Shown here: in pieces, positions 34,809 through 43,581 of the stretch
How positions within the stretch are numbered: position 1 is the stretch's first letter
How the letters are laid out: every line of letters begins with the position of its first letter
DNA from: Sphingobacterium sp. CZ-2
Lineage (GTDB): Bacteria > Bacteroidota > Bacteroidia > Sphingobacteriales > Sphingobacteriaceae
Direction: 5' to 3'
Assembly: GCF_004526235.1 (NCBI RefSeq)
Contig: NZ_CP038159.1
Location: 1,488,001 to 1,552,000 of the forward strand
Length of the DNA: 64,000 bases
The notes under the pieces: generated by a model
Databases searched by the model: none
What the model was told of the DNA's origin: nothing
Seen by the model: the letters and a program-made list of their open reading frames with translations, nothing else
Position numbers and translations under genes: made by a program

Positions 34809-35879
34809 TTATTTTAATTTTTTCATATCATGAATACGCTTTTCAGCTAGCTCTTTCGCTGCTTGATGCGTAGAGATATTCTCTTCTTTGGCCTTTTGGA
34901 TCACGTGGCGCGTCATTGTATAGATATAACGGATCAAGTGATCGGTACGGTCTGCACCGTATCCTTCCAATTCGGAGAAACAAGAGATCAATGCACCGGC
35001 ATTGATCAAGAAATCCGGTGTATAAAGGATGTTATTCTCTTTCAATAACTCCAATGTACGATCCTCTTCCAACAATTGATTATTGGCAGAACCTGCAATG
35101 ATCTTACAACGCATGCGTGGAACAGTATCTGGATTAACCGTACCTCCCAATGCACATGGTGCATAGACATCAGCGTCCAATTCAAAGCTGGTTGAATAGG
35201 TGATCGGCTCTGCTTTGTATTTAGCAGCAATCTTCATCTTGCGCTCTTCGGTCATATCCGAAACATATACACGGGCATTTTCAGCACGCAATAGGGAAAC
35301 CAAATGCTCGCCTACGCTTCCTACTCCTTGAACAGCAATCTTTCTACCTGCCAGGTTATCATCACCATAAAGCTCCTTGATAGCCGCTTTAATACCGTAA
35401 TAAACACCTTTTGCCGCAAATACCGTGGTATCACCTGCCCCATTTAAGGACGTTGGCAATCCTGCAACATAATTAGTTTCAGCGTAGATATATTCCAGGT
35501 CTTTTTGGGTAGTACCCACATCGGAAGATGCAATGAAATTACCATTCAATCCGTTGATGAAACGACCGAAACGGCGCATCAACACTTCTGATTTCTCAGT
35601 ACGATTATTACCAATAATAATCGCAGATCCGCCTCCAAGGTTCAACCCTGCTAAAGATGCTTTATAGGAAATAGCTTTAGATAAACGTAATGCGTCTTCG
35701 ATGGCATCTGCCTCCGTTTCGTACGGCAACATGCGGACACCGCCGATGGCTGGGCCTAGTGTGGTGTCGTGAATAGCCACAATAGCTTTCAAGCCAACTT
35801 CTTTATCATTACAAATGAAAATGTTCTGATGATCAGACACACGCATCAAATCAAATAGCGAGGTAGATTCCTTATCCAT
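34809..35879 (-). CDS. Glu/Leu/Phe/Val dehydrogenase family protein, atypical active site
   Basis: The 356-residue protein aligns along its length with leucine dehydrogenases: GPAIGGVRM, SYKASLAGLNLGGG, an NAD-binding fold with VQGVGSVGEHL, and APCALGGTVNPDT with AGSANNQL. Of the catalytic residues known in Bacillus leucine dehydrogenase, Lys68 is present as Lys73 and Asp115 as Asp120. Lys80 of the GGGK motif is replaced by Ser85 (GGGSAIIIG), and the AEDVGT motif reads SSDVGT. The family oxidatively deaminates branched-chain amino acids. This member may have altered substrate or activity. It is a single gene divergent from the ABC exporter. Confidence 0.85.
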   Translation of the reverse strand: MDKESTSLFDLMRVSDHQNIFICNDKEVGLKAIVAIHDTTLGPAIGGVRMLPYETEADAIEDALRLSKAISYKASLAGLNLGGGSAIIIGNNRTEKSEVLMRRFGRFINGLNGNFIASSDVGTTQKDLEYIYAETNYVAGLPTSLNGAGDTTVFAAKGVYYGIKAAIKELYGDDNLAGRKIAVQGVGSVGEHLVSLLRAENARVYVSDMTEERKMKIAAKYKAEPITYSTSFELDADVYAPCALGGTVNPDTVPRMRCKIIAGSANNQLLEEDRTLELLKENNILYTPDFLINAGALISCFSELEGYGADRTDHLIRYIYTMTRHVIQKAKEENISTHQAAKELAEKRIHDMKKLK

Positions 35880-35903
35880 AAAATTTATAAAAATTTACAG
35901 CTA

Positions 35904-35911
35904 CAAAATTA
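35904..35911 (-). promoter_or_regulatory. Candidate -7 element for the leucine-dehydrogenase-like gene
   Basis: On the minus strand this reads TAATTTTG, a match to TAnnTTTG. It lies about 25 nt upstream of the ATG at 35879. Confidence 0.45.
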
Positions 35912-36015
35912 GCAAATTATTTATTTCTTCGGCGAAATGGCGTAAAATATTAATAAAAGTATTAATTCATGACAGATAGCCGATAAATCAACAGCAGATA
36001 TTTAAAATTATAACC

Positions 36016-36023
36016 TATTTTTG
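36016..36023 (+). promoter_or_regulatory. Candidate -7 element for the ABC exporter gene
   Basis: TATTTTTG matches TAnnTTTG and ends only 5 nt before the ATG at 36029, so transcription would begin at or next to the start codon and the mRNA could be leaderless. No clear -33 element is visible. Confidence 0.4.
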
Positions 36024-36028
36024 CTTCA

Positions 36029-37801
36029 ATGAAGGAACTGTCATACCTAAACAAGTTTTTCTATAAATATCGCTGGAAGATTATCCCAGGGGTGATTTTC
36101 GTAATTATCTCCAACTATTTTGGAATCCTTCCAGCGCAGGTCATCCGCGAGGCTTTTGACCTGGTGAAGGAAAACATCGATATGTATAGGTTGTACGATG
36201 GTTTCGACAGACAGGATCTCATCTATCGTATTTTTGGTAATAGCCTCCTCTTTTTTGGTGCAGTGGTTTTGATTTTATCCATCATTAGGGGTATATTTCT
36301 ATTCATGATGCGCCAAACATTGATCCTGACATCCAGGCATATCGAATACGACATCAAGAACGAGATCTACCAGCATTACCAGCAATTGGATTTTGCATTT
36401 TACCGGCGGAACAATACCGGTGACCTGATGAACCGTGCTACGGAAGATGTTAACCAGGTAAGGAATTACTTGGGGCCCGCCATCATGTATGCCATCAACA
36501 CCGTAGTACTCTCTATTATGATCATTTATGCGATGTATAGTGTCAATGCTACGTTGGCTACCTATTCATTGATCCCTATTCCCATCATATCCGTGATCAT
36601 TCTTTTTGTCAATAAGGTGATCAATAGACGAAGCGAACGCATACAAAGGCAATTATCCCAATTATCTTCCTTTGTACAGGAAACTTTTTCAGGCATCCGT
36701 GTGGTCAAGACCTATACCCTGGAAGCCGATAAGATGGCAAATTTTAAACAGGAAAGCGATAATTACAAAGACATCAACCTGAATCTGGTGAAGGTACAGG
36801 CAATCTTCTTTCCCCTTATCATATTCCTTGTAGGTTTCAGTACCATCATCACCGTATATGTGGGTGGTTTGGAAGTGAACAAAGGAACCATATCAGCAGG
36901 TAATATTGCCGAGTTCATTATCTATGTCAATCAATTGACCTTTCCGGCCATGTCCCTAGCTTGGGTAACTTCCCTCTTCCAACGGGCAGCAGCTTCCCAA
37001 AAACGCATCAACGAATTCCTAATGACGAAGTCCGAGATCAAGGACGGGCATATCGAAGCAGATCTGAACGGCGACATCCAAGTCGACAATGTATCTTTCA
37101 CCTATCCAGATACTGGAATCAAGGCTATCGACAACATCAGTTTTTATATCCCCGCTGGGAAGACGATGGCCATTATTGGCCGTACTGGATCAGGGAAATC
37201 AACCTTGGCCAATCTCCTTCTTCGCACGTATGATGTGGATAAGGGAGCCATCAAATTCGACCAACATCAGATCCAATCCCTTAAAATGGATTCCCTTCGC
37301 GAACAGATTGGTTTTGTTCCACAGCAGGTTTTCCTATTTTCGGATACTATCGCCAGAAATATAGCCTTCGGTTTAGATAAGGTCGATATGCCGGCCGTAG
37401 AACAGGCGGCTAAGGACGCTGTGGTATATGATAATATCATAGGTTTTGAAGAAGGTTTTGACACCCATATCGGAGAACGCGGAATTACCTTATCCGGTGG
37501 CCAGAAACAACGTGTTTCCATTGCAAGGGCTTTGGTAAAAGATCCTAAGATCCTCATTTTCGATGATTGTCTTTCGGCCGTAGACACCAAAACAGAGGAA
37601 GAAATACTCCATAACCTAGGCCGTATCATGGAAGGCAAAACCTCCATCATCATTGCCCACCGTATTTCCACCATTAAAAATGCAGACCATATCCTTGTCC
37701 TAGAGGATGGTAAAATAATCGAGCAAGGGACGCATACTCAGCTACTTAACCAACAAGGAGAATATGCTTCCTTGTATGAAAAACAATTATTAGAATCATA
37801 A
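36029..37801 (+). CDS. ABC exporter half-transporter (MdlA/MsbA-like)
   Basis: The 590-residue protein has six transmembrane helices in residues ~15-310 and a nucleotide-binding domain with Walker A GRTGSGKST, Q-loop region VPQQVFLF, signature LSGGQKQRVSIARAL, Walker B ILIFDDCLSAVD and H-loop IIAHRIST. The residue after Walker B Asp is Asp, not the catalytic Glu. That replacement is typical of the degenerate-site subunit of heterodimeric exporters such as TM287 or BmrC. No partner gene is adjacent. Substrates are probably lipids or drugs; sequence does not decide. Confidence 0.9.
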   Translation: MKELSYLNKFFYKYRWKIIPGVIFVIISNYFGILPAQVIREAFDLVKENIDMYRLYDGFDRQDLIYRIFGNSLLFFGAVVLILSIIRGIFLFMMRQTLILTSRHIEYDIKNEIYQHYQQLDFAFYRRNNTGDLMNRATEDVNQVRNYLGPAIMYAINTVVLSIMIIYAMYSVNATLATYSLIPIPIISVIILFVNKVINRRSERIQRQLSQLSSFVQETFSGIRVVKTYTLEADKMANFKQESDNYKDINLNLVKVQAIFFPLIIFLVGFSTIITVYVGGLEVNKGTISAGNIAEFIIYVNQLTFPAMSLAWVTSLFQRAAASQKRINEFLMTKSEIKDGHIEADLNGDIQVDNVSFTYPDTGIKAIDNISFYIPAGKTMAIIGRTGSGKSTLANLLLRTYDVDKGAIKFDQHQIQSLKMDSLREQIGFVPQQVFLFSDTIARNIAFGLDKVDMPAVEQAAKDAVVYDNIIGFEEGFDTHIGERGITLSGGQKQRVSIARALVKDPKILIFDDCLSAVDTKTEEEILHNLGRIMEGKTSIIIAHRISTIKNADHILVLEDGKIIEQGTHTQLLNQQGEYASLYEKQLLES

Positions 37802-37919
37802 TTTGCCAATTCCTATTTTTTGCTTAATTTAACAGTGGGTTTTTAAACAAATTATTAAACTAAATTTAACCTTCAGTTCGTTTAACCAGCGTACTTTAGA
37901 CTAATTATTATCAATTATT

Positions 37920-39887
37920 ATGAGATTTCTTTTAACTAGCCTTAGTATGCTTTTCGCATGCTGTATTACCTATGGGCAAGATGCTTTCTTACCCAAACTC
38001 CAACAGGAAGAATTCAGAAAAGACCATTCTAAAATAGATACTTCCGCCGATGCAATTATCCTGCATGAATACGGTAGAACTGAACTTGAAGTATTAGATG
38101 CTGAAAGAAGGTTGATGGTTGTGCATACCTATAATGTTCGATTAAAGATCTTGAATAAGGATGGCGATAAATATGCTACCGTGGAGATTCCCTTGTACAA
38201 ATCAGGCTCAACCGAGGAGTACCTAACAGAAATCAAAGCCAGGACCTTGAACCTGGAAAACAATACGATACAGGAAACGGAACTCCAACGAAAAAACATA
38301 TTTTATGAAAAGACATCGGAGTTCTATAACACCACGAAATTTACCCTACCAAACATCAAAGAAAACTCCATCATTGAGTATTCCTATAAAAAGTATTCAC
38401 CGCTCGTTCATCATTTTGAAGATTGGCAATTCCAGGGATCCATCCCCAATCTCTATAGTGAATATATTGCGGTCATCCCATCCAATTTCGAATATAATGT
38501 GACTTTGAAAGGTCATCAACCTTTATCCGGTCAAAAATCGGAAGTGTTGAACCAGCATTTCCTTTGGAACGGAGCTCGTTTTGACTGCTCGAAGATGACC
38601 TATATCATGCAGAATATGCCTGCATTTAAGGAGGAGTCCTTTATGTTGGCACCCATAAATTATATTTCTGCCATTGATTTTGAATTAAGGACCTATACCG
38701 ATCCGAACGGTGCCAAACAGAATTACACCCGTACCTGGGATAATATCGACACGGAACTGCTAAATGATAAGGATTTTGGTGGGCAAATAAAAGCTAAGGG
38801 GCCGTTCAAGGAGATAAACGCCAAGATCATGGCCGAACATCAGACCAAACTTGATCAGGCGAAAGCGCTATATAGTTATTTACAGCGAAATGTGGTATGG
38901 AACAAAAACTTTGGTAAATACGCAGAATTTGGGGTTAAGAAAACCTTAGAAGATAAAAGGGGCAATTTGGCAGATATCAATTTAGGTTTAGTTGCGGGAT
39001 TAAATGCCATGGATATAGAGGCATACCCTGTTATTACAGCCACCCGAAATAGGGGAATTCCGAGTTATATATATCCCGTAAACGCCGATTTCAATGCGGT
39101 CATCTGCTTGGCTAAAATAGATGGGAAAGATTATCTACTGGATGCGACCAACAAATTCTTGCCTTTCGGCCAGCTCTCCTTGCTGATGATCAACGATCGC
39201 GGCCGTGCAATGTACGGAAAAGGGAAATCAGATTGGGTACCTTTGAAAAACGAGGTAGTAGCTAAAAAAACTTTCAATATTCTTGCCAACATCAGTCCTG
39301 ATGGGAAATTGAAAGGTACGATAAGAACGCAGTTAAGTGGATTGGATGCCTATAGAAAAAGACAGGATATCACTGAATATCCAAGTCATGAAGAATACGA
39401 AGAAAAGTTGATGGAGAAGACCACCGATTTTAAAATCCTTAAAAGTACGGTCAGTTATGTAGACTCGTTGGATAAAGATCTGGTCGAAGTATTGGATTTT
39501 GAATTGGACCTTAAGGAAAACATGAAAGGAAATCGATTGGTCATCAACCCTATCCTGATTGAAAGGATGACGAAAAATCCCTTTTTATTGGAAGAACGGA
39601 ACTACCATGTAGATTTAGGCGCGGTCATGTCTGAAGTGTATAATGTTAACATTATGATTCCAGAAGGCTATAAATTAGATAATGGCCCTAAGAATACCGC
39701 CCTATCACTACCAGAAAATGCTGCCCGTTATGTTTATCGTTCTGCCATCGAAGGCAATTCGATCATGGTCCAACAGACTACCAATCTGAACCATCCTATC
39801 TATTCTCCAGAAGAATACTTCCACCTGAAAGAATTTTTCTCCAGAATTATCCAACAACAGCAAACTGCATTTACATTCCTTAAATAA
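37920..39887 (+). CDS. DUF3857/transglutaminase-like protein, catalytic residues missing
   Basis: The 655-residue secreted protein (signal peptide ending ITYGQ) has an N-terminal DUF3857 region and a transglutaminase-like core. Where the active homologue has GDC, this one reads GNL (Leu350, RGNLADIN). The His position is Asn392 (DFNAVICLA); Asp408 is kept (LLDAT). It therefore lacks Cys and His of the papain-like triad and is probably non-enzymatic. Its stop overlaps the start of the next gene as TAATG, so the two are co-translated and may work as a pair in the periplasm. Confidence 0.82.
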   Translation: MRFLLTSLSMLFACCITYGQDAFLPKLQQEEFRKDHSKIDTSADAIILHEYGRTELEVLDAERRLMVVHTYNVRLKILNKDGDKYATVEIPLYKSGSTEEYLTEIKARTLNLENNTIQETELQRKNIFYEKTSEFYNTTKFTLPNIKENSIIEYSYKKYSPLVHHFEDWQFQGSIPNLYSEYIAVIPSNFEYNVTLKGHQPLSGQKSEVLNQHFLWNGARFDCSKMTYIMQNMPAFKEESFMLAPINYISAIDFELRTYTDPNGAKQNYTRTWDNIDTELLNDKDFGGQIKAKGPFKEINAKIMAEHQTKLDQAKALYSYLQRNVVWNKNFGKYAEFGVKKTLEDKRGNLADINLGLVAGLNAMDIEAYPVITATRNRGIPSYIYPVNADFNAVICLAKIDGKDYLLDATNKFLPFGQLSLLMINDRGRAMYGKGKSDWVPLKNEVVAKKTFNILANISPDGKLKGTIRTQLSGLDAYRKRQDITEYPSHEEYEEKLMEKTTDFKILKSTVSYVDSLDKDLVEVLDFELDLKENMKGNRLVINPILIERMTKNPFLLEERNYHVDLGAVMSEVYNVNIMIPEGYKLDNGPKNTALSLPENAARYVYRSAIEGNSIMVQQTTNLNHPIYSPEEYFHLKEFFSRIIQQQQTAFTFLK

Positions 39888-41797
39888 TGAAGAAAAATAT
39901 CCTATATATAATCGTATTGCTACTTGGTCTTTGCCATTATTCCTTTGGACAATACCAAGTGGAATCCATCCCCAAGGAATTACTGAGCCGTGCGGTTGCA
40001 ACCTATCGGGAAGACAATATGGAGATCCATATGAAATCGCCGACAGATGTGATCATCAAGGGCAATAAAGTATTGACCATCCATAATCAAAGTGGGGATG
40101 AATATGCGCCGATTGTGGTATTCTATGATAAATCTAAACAGATTAAGGAAATCAAAGGGGAAATCCTGGACCAATTTGGCAAACAGATCAAAAAATTCAG
40201 TTTAAGGGATTTTGATGATCAGAGTGCCAGTTCAGGTTCCAATCTTTTTGATGATAGTCGGTATAAATCTTATCAACCCCACATCAATACTTATCCTTAT
40301 AGTATTTCCTATAGTTACGAATACAAGAGTTCGCAGAACCTGGCCATGCCCAGCTGGAATCCAAATTGGCACAAGGATGTATCGGTGGAAAAAAGCACCT
40401 ACAAAATCATCGTCCCTAAGAACAGCAAACTGCGCATCAATAGCCAGAATTTTGATGGACAGCCCAAAGTGGAGCATGTAGACAAATGGAGCAGCTACAC
40501 CTGGCAGGCAGAAAACCTTAAAGCTATACGTAACGAAGCTTATAGCCCTGGAAGACATATCACTGGGATTGAGGTGATGGTGGTTCCTGAGGAATTCCAA
40601 TTCTACAAGAAAAGTGGACAGTTCAACGATTGGAAGAGTTATGGCCTTTGGATGAATGAAAATTTATTGAAGGGAAAAAGGATCTTGCCAGAGGCAACGG
40701 TTGCCATGGCTAAAAACCTCGTGAAAGACCTGGAAGATCCAAAAGCTAAAGCCAAAGCATTATATGAGTTCATGCAAAAGAAAACCAGGTACATCAGCAT
40801 ACAGGTTGGTATAGGAGGTAATGAACCTTTCCCTGCCGAAATGGTAGATCGCTTAGGATATGGAGACTGCAAGGCGTTGGTAAACTATATGCAGGCCCTA
40901 TTGGAAGCGGTGGATATCCCCTCCTATTATACCATCGTACAAGCGGGTAATGAAAAAGTGGATATCAACCCTACCTTTGCCAACCTGCAGGATGGCAATC
41001 ACATCATCCTATGTCTTCCTTTTGCCAATGACACTACTTGGTTAGAATGTACTAACCAGGATATGCCTTTTGGTTACTTAGGCGATTTCACGGATGATCG
41101 TTTGGTATTGGCCTGTACGCCTGAGGGAGGTAAAGTTATGCGCAGCAAATCCTATCCTTATCATGAGAGCATTCAACACCGAGTTGGGAAGTTCCGCATG
41201 GATAAAACCGGAAAATTAACTGGAGAAATGGAAACAACCTATACAGGTTGGCAGTTTGAGAACCATTTTGCCAATGTGAAGGAGAATAGAGATAAACAGA
41301 TCGAAAACCTCAGACGATGGTATAACATCAACCGGATTGGGTTTAATCAGGTCGAGTATAAGATCGAGCAGAACAAAAAGCATCAATTGAATGAGAAAAT
41401 AGGCCTAACGATCGATAATTATGGCCTATTGAATGGAAATATACTTGTACTGATCCCAAATATCTTTAACAAAACCACCGCTGTCCCCGAAATCAGAAAT
41501 AGGCAAGAAGTATTGAAAATTTCCCGTGGTTATACGGATATTGATGAAATCGAAATTGTTATGGATGATGTGGTCGACACAAAGATCATCCCAGCCGAAA
41601 AAATAATGGAGAATGAGATTGGTTCCTATAAATTGACGACCAAAGTGGAAGGGAAAACCATTAAAACGTATCGAAAAATTGAAATCAAGGAAGGTACCTA
41701 TCCCGCTGATAAATATGAAGCCTTCGTGAACCTGAATAGATTCGCAAAAGAAAGTGATGATATTCGATATAATTTACCATTAATTGATAAAAAATAA
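39887..41797 (+). CDS. DUF3857/transglutaminase-like protein with intact Cys
   Basis: The 636-residue secreted protein (signal peptide ending HYSFGQ) has a DUF3857 domain in residues ~40-230. Its transglutaminase-like core has Cys328 in GYGDCKALVNYM, His372 in DGNHIILC and an acidic third position in WLECTNQDMPFG. These proteins are periplasmic and are thought to act on peptides or as transamidases, but substrates are unknown. Gene arrangement with a catalytically degenerate homologue immediately upstream suggests a functional pair. The tRNA-Ala gene starts 27 nt downstream. Confidence 0.85.
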   Translation: MKKNILYIIVLLLGLCHYSFGQYQVESIPKELLSRAVATYREDNMEIHMKSPTDVIIKGNKVLTIHNQSGDEYAPIVVFYDKSKQIKEIKGEILDQFGKQIKKFSLRDFDDQSASSGSNLFDDSRYKSYQPHINTYPYSISYSYEYKSSQNLAMPSWNPNWHKDVSVEKSTYKIIVPKNSKLRINSQNFDGQPKVEHVDKWSSYTWQAENLKAIRNEAYSPGRHITGIEVMVVPEEFQFYKKSGQFNDWKSYGLWMNENLLKGKRILPEATVAMAKNLVKDLEDPKAKAKALYEFMQKKTRYISIQVGIGGNEPFPAEMVDRLGYGDCKALVNYMQALLEAVDIPSYYTIVQAGNEKVDINPTFANLQDGNHIILCLPFANDTTWLECTNQDMPFGYLGDFTDDRLVLACTPEGGKVMRSKSYPYHESIQHRVGKFRMDKTGKLTGEMETTYTGWQFENHFANVKENRDKQIENLRRWYNINRIGFNQVEYKIEQNKKHQLNEKIGLTIDNYGLLNGNILVLIPNIFNKTTAVPEIRNRQEVLKISRGYTDIDEIEIVMDDVVDTKIIPAEKIMENEIGSYKLTTKVEGKTIKTYRKIEIKEGTYPADKYEAFVNLNRFAKESDDIRYNLPLIDKK

Positions 41798-41807
41798 AAA
41801 AATATCC

Positions 41808-41815
41808 TATATTTG
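41808..41815 (+). promoter_or_regulatory. Candidate -7 element for tRNA-Ala
   Basis: TATATTTG matches TAnnTTTG and ends 9 nt before the mature 5' end of the tRNA, so the primary transcript would have only a few extra bases. Confidence 0.5.
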
Positions 41816-41824
41816 GCTTGCCTT

Positions 41825-41901
41825 GGGGGATTAGCTCAGTTGGCTAGAGCGCTTGCCTGGCAGGCAAGAGGCCACCAGTTCGAATCTGGTATTCTCCACC
41901 A
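41825..41901 (+). tRNA. tRNA-Ala (anticodon GGC)
   Basis: The 77-nt sequence folds as a cloverleaf. The acceptor stem GGGGGAT / ATTCTCC has the G3-U70 pair that identifies alanine tRNA. The anticodon stem CTTGC/GCAAG holds the loop CTGGCAG with anticodon GGC at 41859-41861, the T arm contains GTTCGAATC, and the 3' end encodes ACCA. It reads GCC and GCU codons. Confidence 0.97.
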
Positions 41902-41934
41902 AAACACTTATAGTAAAATTAGGTATAGAAACAA

Positions 41935-41966
41935 AAAAAGAGGTGATCAAATGATCACCTCTTTTT
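41935..41966. terminator. Bidirectional terminator between tRNA-Ala and rpmA
   Basis: AAAAAGAGGTGATCA and TGATCACCTCTTTTT are fully complementary and nearly contiguous, so a stem with a small loop and T-tracts on both strands forms. It ends the tRNA transcript on the plus strand and the rplU-rpmA transcript on the minus strand. Confidence 0.9.
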
Positions 41967-41987
41967 GTTGAAGATATCTTCCGTATC

Positions 41988-42251
41988 TTAGTTTTGTTCA
42001 GCAGGTAATACTGAAACGTAGGATTTGTTGTTCGCTTTCTTACGGAAAACAACAGTACCATCAACTAAAGCATACAATGTATGATCTTTACCGATACCTA
42101 CGTTATTGTCAGGGTTATGCTGTGTACCACGTTGACGAACGATGATATTTCCAGCGATAGCTTGCTGACCACCAAAAATTTTGATACCTAATCTCTTACT
42201 ATGTGACTCACGGCCGTTCTTGGAACTACCCGCACCTTTTTTGTGTGCCAT
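41988..42251 (-). CDS. rpmA: 50S ribosomal protein L27
   Basis: The 87-residue protein has the L27 hallmarks [20 protein letters not shown] near the N-terminus and [10 protein letters not shown] in the middle. It lies close to the peptidyl-transferase centre of the ribosome. It follows rplU by 44 nt, the universal order. It begins directly with the mature-type sequence and has no Firmicutes-style cleaved extension. Confidence 0.98.
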   Translation of the reverse strand: MAHKKGAGSSKNGRESHSKRLGIKIFGGQQAIAGNIIVRQRGTQHNPDNNVGIGKDHTLYALVDGTVVFRKKANNKSYVSVLPAEQN

Positions 42252-42295
42252 TTCTTTATCTTAATTTATGACTTGCGTCAGATTAAAAAATTCGA

Positions 42296-42607
42296 TTATA
42301 AACTAATACCAGTGATCTGGATTTTTGTGAAGTGTTGACGGTGACCGTTTTTCTTTTTGTAGCCTTTACGACGTTTTTTCTTGAAAACGATAACTTTTTC
42401 ACCTTTCAAATGTGACAAAATAGTAGCCGAAACTTTAGCACCTGAAATACTTGGTGTTCCTACAGTGAATTTACCACCGTCTTCTGCTAACAATACATTG
42501 TCAAATTCAATACTAGCGCCTTCGTCTCCTTGTAAACGGTGTACAAAAAGGTATTGGTCTTTTGCAACCTTAAATTGCTGTCCTGCTATATTTACTATTG
42601 CGTACAT
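42296..42607 (-). CDS. rplU: 50S ribosomal protein L21
   Basis: The 103-residue protein starts MYAIVNIAGQQFKVAKDQ and has the conserved KEKVIVFKKKRRKGYKK-type basic segment and HRQHFTKIQI C-terminus of L21. It binds 23S rRNA. It is the first gene of rplU-rpmA. A minus-strand TATCTTTG element lies about 36 nt upstream. Confidence 0.98.
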   Translation of the reverse strand: MYAIVNIAGQQFKVAKDQYLFVHRLQGDEGASIEFDNVLLAEDGGKFTVGTPSISGAKVSATILSHLKGEKVIVFKKKRRKGYKKKNGHRQHFTKIQITGISL

Positions 42608-42642
42608 TGTTATTAATGATTTGTTAATTATTTAATGAACGG

Positions 42643-42650
42643 CAAAGATA
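42643..42650 (-). promoter_or_regulatory. Candidate -7 element for rplU-rpmA
   Basis: On the minus strand this reads TATCTTTG, matching TAnnTTTG. The predicted leader before the rplU ATG at 42607 is about 30 nt, short for L21 autogenous control. Confidence 0.5.
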
Positions 42651-42747
42651 AAACTTTATTTCTATTCATCCAATTATTTTTTATATTTAATATGTTATTT
42701 CCAAACCAAAAAATTACCTTGAAAATGATTAATTTTTGGAACTATAC

Positions 42748-42920
42748 GTCATTGCGAGGAGGTACGACGAAGCAATCTTTCTTTCATGTCATCCTGAGCG
42801 TAGTCGAAGGATCTGTACGTGTACCAAATGTAGATGCTTCGACTTCGCTCAGCATGACATGGTTAAAGATTGCTTCGTACCTCGCAATGACGAAAAGATT
42901 GCTTCGTTCCTCGCAATGAC
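42748..42920. repeat. Nested REP-like palindromes: family B inside family A
   Basis: The outer family A palindrome begins GTCATTGCGAGG at 42748 and ends CCTCGCAATGAC at 42891. Its loop is occupied by a complete family B palindrome, GTCATCCTGAGC at 42788 to GCTCAGCATGAC at 42858. A further right arm of family A follows at 42894-42920. The region fills the gap between rplU and the anti-sigma-like gene, and no gene is seen in it. Confidence 0.88.
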
Positions 42921-42930
42921 GGTTCATCAA

Positions 42931-43581
42931 CTATTCTTCAAATTCCTTTAAATATGCAATAGACTGATCGATCCGCCTAATCTGTTTTTCATACCGTCGG
43001 ATGACTAGCCGGCCAAAAGCATAGGCAGCAAACAACAATAATCCAAAATAAATGGCAAAGAAGATAATTGGTCCAATGTCCACTGCTGTAGTACCATTCA
43101 ACAAATCGTTCAACCTTAAAGTATAATGGTCTCCCCTTTCCAGTCCAGTGTAAATCATGGCACCGCCAAAGCCAATTATCATGGAATGGAAAGTGGTTGA
43201 TCGATAGGACATCATATTTAATTTCATCTCGTAGGAAAACCAAAGCAGATTCTCCAGGGAATTAAATTCCAGGTGATAGGTTTTATGGTAAAACTTCCAA
43301 TATTGGGAATAATAATGAATCCAGATCATCGTGGTTGCCAAGATATAAATGGATAATACCAATATGGTAAATATCTTGAGGTTCTCTGCGTATATAAAGA
43401 ACCCAAAAAGACCCAAGAAAACAACAGTAAGGATCAGGTTTACCCAAAATTCCTGACGCATATATTTTCTGATCAGGTCGATCGCGGTACTCGCCTCCCT
43501 TTTCTTGGACAGGTTGATACTCAGATCCTGATCCTCATTTTTGTCCGCTTGCCAATCTTTTTTTAAATCGTCAAAATTCAT
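42931..43581 (-). CDS. Membrane protein partnered with ECF sigma factor
   Basis: The 216-residue protein has a charged N-terminal ~45 residues (MNFDDLKKDWQADKNEDQDL) followed by four hydrophobic helices, near residues 48-66, 70-92, 132-146 and 164-190. It overlaps the upstream sigma factor gene by 11 bp, so the two are translationally coupled. This is the usual layout of a sigma factor with its membrane anti-sigma factor, but no known anti-sigma zinc-binding HxxxCxxC motif is visible. The role as anti-sigma is inferred from position. Confidence 0.75.
   Translation of the reverse strand: MNFDDLKKDWQADKNEDQDLSINLSKKREASTAIDLIRKYMRQEFWVNLILTVVFLGLFGFFIYAENLKIFTILVLSIYILATTMIWIHYYSQYWKFYHKTYHLEFNSLENLLWFSYEMKLNMMSYRSTTFHSMIIGFGGAMIYTGLERGDHYTLRLNDLLNGTTAVDIGPIIFFAIYFGLLLFAAYAFGRLVIRRYEKQIRRIDQSIAYLKEFEE

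Noticed and set aside
42635..42951. Plus-strand ORFs over the REP-rich gap downstream of rplU
   Set aside because: Their sequence is entirely REP palindrome translated in different frames, with no conserved protein features.
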